A stretch of 64,000 bases of DNA, taken from assembly GCA_963971285.1 (NCBI GenBank), contig OZ020252.1, positions 13,305,662 through 13,369,661 on the forward strand. The letters run 5' to 3'. Origin of the DNA: Astropecten irregularis (lineage: Eukaryota > Echinodermata > Asteroidea > Paxillosida > Astropectinidae). Under the pieces are notes generated by a model, which ran no database searches, was not told where the DNA came from, and worked only from the letters and a program-made list of their open reading frames with translations. Shown in pieces: positions 58,060-64,000 of this stretch. The first letter of the stretch is position 1. Every line of letters begins with the position of its first letter. Position numbers and translations under genes: made by a program.

Positions 58060-58345
58060 CATGGGAATCACTTATTAAAAAAAATCCTCTTTGAGTGATC
58101 CCCCATGTACCATTCCCAGGTTGCAGCATTGCTGTGTGTATCATTGAAACGATCCCTGGGGGTATGGCGGTGTATGCGTGGTTTCATGGCTTCTGACTGT
58201 CAAACGAACAAAGATAATTGACTATTGGGGTCACCACCAACGTAGGGCTGGATGGCTCAGTTGGTAGAGCGCCTATACGGTATTCAGGAGGTCGCCGGTT
58301 CAAATTCTGCTCCAGTCAATTTTTCTTTGTTAACTTTTCAATGAA
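58060..58345 (+). mobile_element. SINE-A copy, full length
   Basis: The best-preserved copy: leader block, then GGATGGCTCAGTTGGTAGAG and CGGTTCAAATTCTGC, with acceptor-like GCTGGA / TCCAGT pairing. The anticodon loop lacks the invariant U33, so it is not a functional tRNA. Confidence 0.72.
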
Positions 58346-58794
58346 AAAAAAAATCAATTAGATTAAAAGACAATTGAATTAAATATACATGTATACTGGA
58401 ATCATTTCTGTGGAAAAACTTTTATTCACACTTTTAGGCAGAAGCAGCAATATTTAGTTTTAAATTAATTAATTTTAGACTAAAGTAACACCTTAATTTG
58501 ACTTAAAAAAGAATAAATTGAGTGAGGTTGATTTTTACATTAATAAGATATATTTTAAATGCATTTACTTGCACAAGATTTGATTTCAATGAAAATTAAC
58601 CGATTCAAAAACTATAATTGGAAAGTGTTTCTTTCTTCAGAAAAAAGGTAAATGAAAACTTCAGTATGGAAAAGTGGAAACTGACCAAAGAATGTGACAA
58701 ATGATGTAGTCTTTGTCTACATGTACTTGGGCACAGGCCAGTCTTTGTGTGCAGATATCACTGGACTCTTCACATCTTTGGCAACCATAGGTTG

Positions 58795-59766
58795 CAGTGT
58801 TGGAGTACTCTTACTCGAACTCGAGTACAGACAAATACTCGGCCTGTACTCAATTAAAGGTAGTATCATACTTTGGTAAGAAACCAAAACAGAAATGTTC
58901 ACAGATTTACGTATAACTTACAGGGTATGAAGATGGTGGTGGTAGAAACATACAGTTAAAATGTTTCCGCCTGAAATGGTGTATTTATCCAGAAATTAGT
59001 AAGAAAACAACCGAATATCTTTTTGATCTTTTAAAAGATGAAAAATAAAAGAGAAAAGACTTAAGAAATACTGTGGCTGTTTTTCACTGTTTTCTCAAAA
59101 AGTGGGCACCATATGGGACTGAAATTATCACAGATGACTGTTACTGTATCTGTCTTGATATTTTTGCCTATGAATCTGTATTTCTTTGATAAAAACCAAA
59201 GTATGATACTACCTTTAAAAGTACTCGAAAATAAAATGTACTTGTCCCGTACTTGATAAAAAGTACAAGTACTTGAAAATAAATGTACTTGGCCCGTTCT
59301 CGATTCCATGTACTCGAATTTTGGGTGTACTTGACCATAATAGTGCAAGTTTAATTTTCGTACCAATTTCACAGTTGATAATGTTGCTGAATTCCAATAA
59401 ATGATACAATGGGAGTATGAAGATCATCGGGAGTTTAGTATCAAATGGAGTAAGCAGCACAGTGTCATTTGCAAGGTTTGAAAAACATTAATTTCTGCAT
59501 GAGAAGAGTGGCACAACATGATCAACATCCAATGATAAACATCTTTGTGAAACAAAATGCAATTTTTTGCACTGTGTGTTAGTACTGTACTCGGACGTGG
59601 ACTTTGGTACTCAGCCTCAGCCCTGTACTCGTCCCTGAACGTACTCGTACTCGATACTGAGGACTTGGACTCGACAGTAATGTACTCGGACTTGGCCCAG
59701 TACTCAGACCTTAAAGTACTCGGAGTACTTTGTACTCAGATCTGAGGACTCTACTCCAACACTGAT
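58795..59766. mobile_element. GTACTCG-rich element, copy 2
   Basis: Ends CAGTGTTGGAGTACTC and CTCTACTCCAACACTG, with a MITE1 inserted at 58855-59219. Its right end is about 170 bases from the UTP20 stop codon. Confidence 0.72.
58855..59219. mobile_element. MITE1 copy nested in a GTACTCG element
   Basis: A nearly consensus full-length copy with TTAAAGGTAGTATCATAC and its inverse. It interrupts the GTACTCG-rich element 58795-59766, and TTAA/TTTAAA lies at both ends. Confidence 0.8.
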
Positions 59767-59937
59767 AGGTTGAGAAATTTCCCAGTTCTAAGACGTCTTT
59801 TCTCCGTGTGGGGTGAAGTCGACAAAGATTTGATGTCTTCCAAATCTGATCAATACAATGTCTCATCCACTGATCTGTTCTATTCTGGGTCTCATTCTAG
59901 TTCCGAGGCAGATCTCTTAGGGTTATTCCTTTCAGTC

Positions 59938-60078
59938 TTAGGTACTGTCAACCAGCTTGGCTCTCTTGCCAATGTTGTATGTGGGTCTCAGTTGCTGGAT
60001 TCTCCTCTTCTTGGCCACCTTCTTGTTCTGATTCTTCTTCTCTTTGCGTCGGGCCGCCTGGACAGGGTCTGCAACAGC
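59938..60078 (-). CDS. UTP20: UTP20 last exon
   Basis: 46 codons and a stop. Lys/Arg-rich (ARRKEKKNQNKKVAKKRRIQ), then LRPTYNIGKRAKLVDST. The acceptor tctctaaaag has a weak pyrimidine tract. No AATAAA is seen between the stop and the adjacent GTACTCG-type element that begins at about 59766. Confidence 0.85.
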   Translation of the reverse strand, partial: AVADPVQAARRKEKKNQNKKVAKKRRIQQLRPTYNIGKRAKLVDST

Positions 60079-63000
60079 CTTTTAGAGATACAAAGCAAAG
60101 ACCGGATGAGAGATTTAAACTATTGCTGCACATTCTGCAGGCTGATGTTGATCAGAACCAAAGATCCTTTATCACCTATGGCACAAGATAGCCCAAAAAG
60201 TGAAATATCACCCAGCCGCCATTTTAGAAAGCAACGGAGTATCTCTGATGTTGTCAACATAAAATCTGGTTTGGACGGGCCTTTCACCCAAACAAATATC
60301 ATTATTATCATTAGGACTATTATTGTTATTTATTTGGCCAGAATCACACCGCAAATGAATATAGTAAATCTAAAATGGCCGCCTGTGCGTATTTCATCTG
60401 GTTGCGCGTGATTTTGAAAGAGTACGTTATCTTGCGCAGCTATAGATCTTTGGTCTGGGACCAATTTCATGGAGCTGCTAAGCACAAAAATTTGCTTAGC
60501 ACAAAAATGTCTTTCACAAGAAAACAAACCACCATTAAAAATTTCATTTGATATTCATGGTCAGTGAACAATAGCCAAATATCAATCACAAGTGACACAC
60601 AACACATGGAAATTTGGTTGTTAACCCTGTTTTTATTAAGAGAGAAAGGACATGCTTAGCAAATTTTTGTGCTAGATTCTTTCTCCTCTACAGGCCTGAA
60701 GGGAATTCCTTGATAAATGTCAGCAACAATCATCACTTTGATAATAAGCTTTCCTTCACTTTGCAAACAGACAGTGAGAATTATCAGTTGCCATTCCTGA
60801 GACACAGAGAGAGATATTTTTAAATAAAATGCCATGAAGATGAGCAATGGAGAGCTGTGTGGAGACAGGAAAGGTTGAAATCTGCCAGCACAGAACATGC
60901 ACATGCATCTCCTGTTTGCCTTGTGGGGCGGACTTTATCCATTATCAATATTTGAGGTTTTTATTTGTAATTTCATTATAAAATGTAATTTTATTTCAAA
61001 AGAAAAACGGTTATTATTCTGTCAGTAGTGGTATTTCACTCATTAATATTTGTCTCCTACTTAAACTTATCTCGATCCAATCTTTGTTAAAACCTCCACT
61101 GTACTTGCAGTTCCTACTGTCAGACAAGTCATGCATACCTATGTATAAAATGTATTCTTTTAGGATTCACTGGACCTAGGAAACCTATTAGTTCTGTTCC
61201 TTTTTATTTGACTCTTATAAAAGCCCAGGGAACTGTAAAGCTAGAGAACAGGCCGATATACAGTTATACAATGAAGCATATATGGAGTAATTTTACGCTT
61301 CCATCTTTTCCTCGTTTGGGTGTCCAAATTATAATTACCAGGTTTCCAGTAACATGTAGGTAGGCCTTTACTGCCACTCCTACACCCTGTAATCCTACTG
61401 GTACGCTAGTCCCTAAAACATCCTCCTCACCTGTAGCGCCCTCTTGTGCTTGCGCTCGATCCTGGTCTGAGTGATGACCCTCTGGACGTCCGCATAAGCA
61501 TGGGAGAATGTCTCTAGTCCGACCAGGCCCTTGATCAGGTCTAACACCTCCTGACATAGCAGGCGGAGATCACCATCTGCCGGGAGGTTGGAAGGAGCAA
61601 GGGAGAAAGTTATAGAGGATCAATTCAAGAGGGGAAAAGTCACAAACAACAAAATGCAACAAGCTTTATAGAAACTCCAGAGCAGAAAATTGGGAAGGTC
61701 CTCTTTTGTCTTTTGCACTTAGAGCTTGCAACATTCATCTCTGAAGAGAACATCTTGTTCAACTTGGCCGGTTTAAACTGCCTTGCTGCAGGTTGCTGGT
61801 GAAAGCCTTGCTCTGATGACTGGTAGCAGCAATTCAGTGCAGCTCTAAGGAGGGTAATGATAGGATGTGGTAGTTCTTAGCCTCACCTGCGTGCGACTTC
61901 TGGTCGCCAATCTCTCGGCACATAGGCTTCAGCACCAGCTTCAGGTGGCATCCCAGGCCGTCCGCTCCCAGGTCCAGCGCTACGGCGGCCAGCCACTTGA
62001 CCACGCAGGTCCGCCTCAGGGTCTGCTTGGGGGTCTTGGCGGCTTCCATGGCGGCGATGCGACACATCCTTCGCACGACCCAGCCCATGGTTGCCGGCCC
62101 GTGGCTCTGAGGACTGGTTTCCTTGCCGGTACTACTCCGGCCTTTCTTAGTCTGCATCTCAGCATCTTCAGTGGGTCTTCCATCCTCATCCTCTTCCTCA
62201 TCTGATTCCTCCGCTCTGTGATCCTCACCTTCTGATGGATGCAAACGGTGGACGACCTTCCCGAGAAACACAAGGTTTCTCACAACCTTCCGGACAAAAT
62301 AAAACAGATGCATTCCAGTTTCAAACTATTAGCTTTGACACATTTGTGAAAGACTGAAGAAGACTGAACAATAATGTGGGTGTACAGTCCAATTGATAGT
62401 ACAATGAGTGTTTCAGTCTATTTCATTAGTGTGTCTGATTTCTCCCTACCAAAAGGATGGAGGCATTGATTGCTGCCTTACTATTAAGGAGAAGGCATTC
62501 CTTTCAGTCACAATCATACTATGAAGAGATTCATCAATCTCATTTCAGTGTGAGGAACTATGGCTATGTTCAGATGCATTTCTCCGGAGACCAAAAAAAG
62601 GTCTACCCTTTGCGGTCACAGCGGGGGGTAAACATTTCATCCCAAACCCCTTGCGTCCGTACTACACAGGGTTACACTGAAAACAGTCTATCTCTGGTGT
62701 TTAGAGGTCACTCATGATGCAACCGCTCCAGGTCAAGCTAAACCAGATGTGGTTGAGATAGACCGTTCAGATGCCTTAAGGCATATTTGTAGACTGGTCT
62801 ACGTAGTCTAGACCGTCCCTCCTCAGCGGTCTAAGTTTTTGAAGATAGACTCTTTTTGGTGCTAAAAATGGACTATCGTAAGTAGGTAGACCTTTTCCAG
62901 TTTAAACAAAAGATAGACCACTTTTAGTACTGTGTCTGAACGTTCTTGAAGTGATTTAATAACAATTTGGCCTAGTGCCAAGCAATGGGAGACTTTTGGA

Positions 63001-63698
63001 GAGTCGGTCTTGAGTCAACAGCGCACGCACGCGCAATACAACGTGCACATGCTCACAATTGCGCAAGCATGGTTTGCGCGTGCACTGTTGACTCTCCAAA
63101 AGTCTCCCATTACACAATAAATAAGACTTTCCATGCAAGGTAGAAGTACTGAACAGCGTGCTCCATTCGTCTTTAGGAAGTTGACTCACGAGCAAAACAC
63201 TGTTCAGAACGTCGAGAGTTAAATCTTCGGTTCTTCTCAGAACCACACACTCTCACAAAGGAGATTAAATGGTGTCACCGCAAATCTACCTCATTCAATT
63301 ACACAATGAAAAGTTTGCAATTAGATTTACCTGATCCCCGAGATCCTTATCCAGAAGAGGAGACTGCAGCTGGGTGCAGAAAGTAAAGACTAATTCCCTG
63401 ACGGCCCCTTGTCCAAGATTCAACGGGTACTCCGTCACCTTGTCATCTCCAGCATCCTGGACCCGGTCACCATCCCCACTAATCTCCTCCTCAGCCTCCC
63501 TGGTTCTCTTCAGCTTCTTCTTACCCTTCCGCTTCCGACCAGCCGAGGTCTGGTCTGTCTGGGCATCGGGTGTGGGGGTCGTCGGTGCAGTTCCGGCGAC
63601 GTCCTCCGGCTGCTTGGTGGCAAACAGGTCGCCGAAGAGCTGGGCCGAGATGAGACGAACCCAGGTGTGGGGATGAAGCAGGTGGGACTGGATGGACC
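59938..63698 (-). CDS. UTP20: UTP20, last four exons (5' part off window)
   Basis: UTP20 is a very long HEAT-repeat protein of the small-subunit processome; it acts in the nucleolus in 18S rRNA processing. Four exons join in phase: 63331-63698, 61887-62286, 61431-61576 and 59938-60078, with the stop TAA at 59938-59940. The recognition rests on HLLHPHTWVRLISAQLFGDL, on GWVVRRMCRIAAMEAAKTP with TLRRTCVVKWLAA, and on a Lys/Arg-rich C terminus (KNQNKKVAKKRRIQQLRP), in the order found in animal UTP20. Acidic and basic low-complexity inserts sit between the helical blocks. The gene starts beyond the right edge. Any 3' UTR runs into a transposon within about 170 bases. Confidence 0.9.
60150..60456. 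mobile_element. Relative of the 6466 element
   Basis: ACCAAAGATCCTTTATC at one end and GCGCAGCTATAGATCTTTGG at the other mirror the 6466-6889 ends. It lies in the last UTP20 intron. ORFs through it are chance. Confidence 0.5.
60455..60673. mobile_element. MITE4 copy 4
   Basis: Left end GGGACCAATTTCATGGAGCT and internal CTTAGCAAATTTTTGTGCTA, with the outermost right end missing. It lies in the last UTP20 intron. Confidence 0.65.
61431..61576 (-). CDS. UTP20: UTP20 exon (second from last)
   Basis: 146 bases, phase 1 in and phase 0 out. It encodes LLCQEVLDLIKGLVGLETFS, then VQRVITQTRIERKHKRALQ, the start of the basic C-terminal tail. Confidence 0.88.
61887..62286 (-). CDS. UTP20: UTP20 exon (third from last)
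   Basis: 400 bases, phase 0 in and phase 1 out. VVRNLVFLGKVVHRLHPSEG is followed by a Glu/Asp-rich loop (EESDEEEDEDGR) and the most conserved block, GWVVRRMCRIAAMEAAKTPK plus LRRTCVVKWLAAVALDLG. Confidence 0.9.
62565..62948. mobile_element. Probable element in a UTP20 intron
   Basis: Inverted CTATGTTCAGATGC and TGTGTCTGAACG ends, with repeated GGTCTA / TAGACC motifs inside. No coding content. Confidence 0.5.
62983..63112. mobile_element. Foldback MITE (TGGGAGACTTTTGG family), copy 2
   Basis: Same palindromic structure as 15825-15931, here in the intron between UTP20 exons. Arms read TGGGAGACTTTTGGAGAGTC and its inverse. Two copies in unrelated introns support a mobile origin. Confidence 0.7.
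63331..63698 (-). CDS. UTP20: UTP20 exon (fourth from last)
   Basis: 368 bases, phase 1 in and phase 0 out (donor CAG|gtaaat). It contains QSHLLHPHTWVRLISAQLFG, a basic stretch RKRKGKKKLKRTRE, then TEYPLNLGQGAVRELVFTFC. The left part is helical repeat and the basic stretch is a probable nuclear/nucleolar signal. Confidence 0.88.
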
Positions 63699-64000
63699 CT
63701 GTGGGTGTGGGCGTGGAAAAAACTTAATTCCATTATCATCTATCGATGCAATCTTACTATTATTTCTGGCTTTTCAGAATCGAAATTTCCAAGATAAAAA
63801 CCTGACTATGGTACCTTGGCAGTCAAGCTGATTAATAAAACAGAAGCAACAGGTCAAATTCCCAACCCAGAATTCCAGACAGTATTTCATCATGTGGAGA
63901 AGAGTGACCCTCAGCACACCATTGTAAAGGGTTTCCCCCAAAAAAATGCAACACTTTGCGTCGGAACCATTATTTGAAAATTAAACTGTTTATCACTTCA

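Noticed and set aside
59770-60411. 213-codon plus-strand frame
   Set aside because: It is antisense to the last UTP20 exon and runs into a transposon-like intron; the minus-strand reading matches UTP20 with proper splice sites.

Overview
This is a 64 kb piece of an animal nuclear genome. It has multi-exon genes with GT-AG introns, dense transposon debris and TTAGGG-type telomere-like repeats. Extracellular VWC/EGF/Kunitz/tyrosinase modules, a secreted C-type lectin and many TTAA-flanked MITEs suggest a marine invertebrate deuterostome, perhaps an echinoderm. That placement is inference; no marker in the window fixes the species.

Positions 573-47697, minus strand, form one very large gene. 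By following splice sites and reading phase I could join 23 exons without a frame break (4,882 coding bases, 1,627 codons), and the gene continues past the left edge. The order from the N terminus is: signal peptide, thrombospondin N-terminal-like (TSPN/LamG) domain, Ser/Thr/Pro-rich stalk, short coiled coil, partial VWC, EGF, Kunitz, partial VWC, a tyrosinase/hemocyanin-type domain whose copper ligands are largely lost, a Gly-Tyr-Asp five-residue repeat, a Cys-rich module, then at least seven VWC domains. The front end resembles NELL proteins (TSPN, coiled coil, VWC/EGF) and the tail resembles kielin/chordin-like proteins. I know of no named protein with the whole combination.

Positions 40379-43185 (inside intron 2 of that gene) are a separate mobile element with about 250 bp terminal inverted repeats packed with ACTCTTT/AAAGAGTG motifs. 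It carries a small two-exon minus-strand gene that I do not recognise. Positions 47.7-55.1 kb are intergenic, with a 5'-truncated LINE reverse transcriptase and a chain of MITEs. Positions 55187-57059, plus strand, are a two-exon secreted C-type lectin. Positions 59938-63698, minus strand, are the last four exons of UTP20, a ribosome-biogenesis (SSU processome) protein, and that gene continues past the right edge.

The introns are mostly MITEs, tRNA-derived SINEs, foldback elements, hAT-like elements with clear 8 bp target duplications, a CTGAGC hexamer array and an interstitial telomeric array. Two insertions touch splice sites. One hAT-like element duplicated the 5' splice site of the first tyrosinase exon. 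One MITE ends five bases before the lectin gene's 3' splice site. The genes do not form an operon or pathway: a secreted matrix-type protein, a secreted lectin and a nucleolar housekeeping protein are neighbours.
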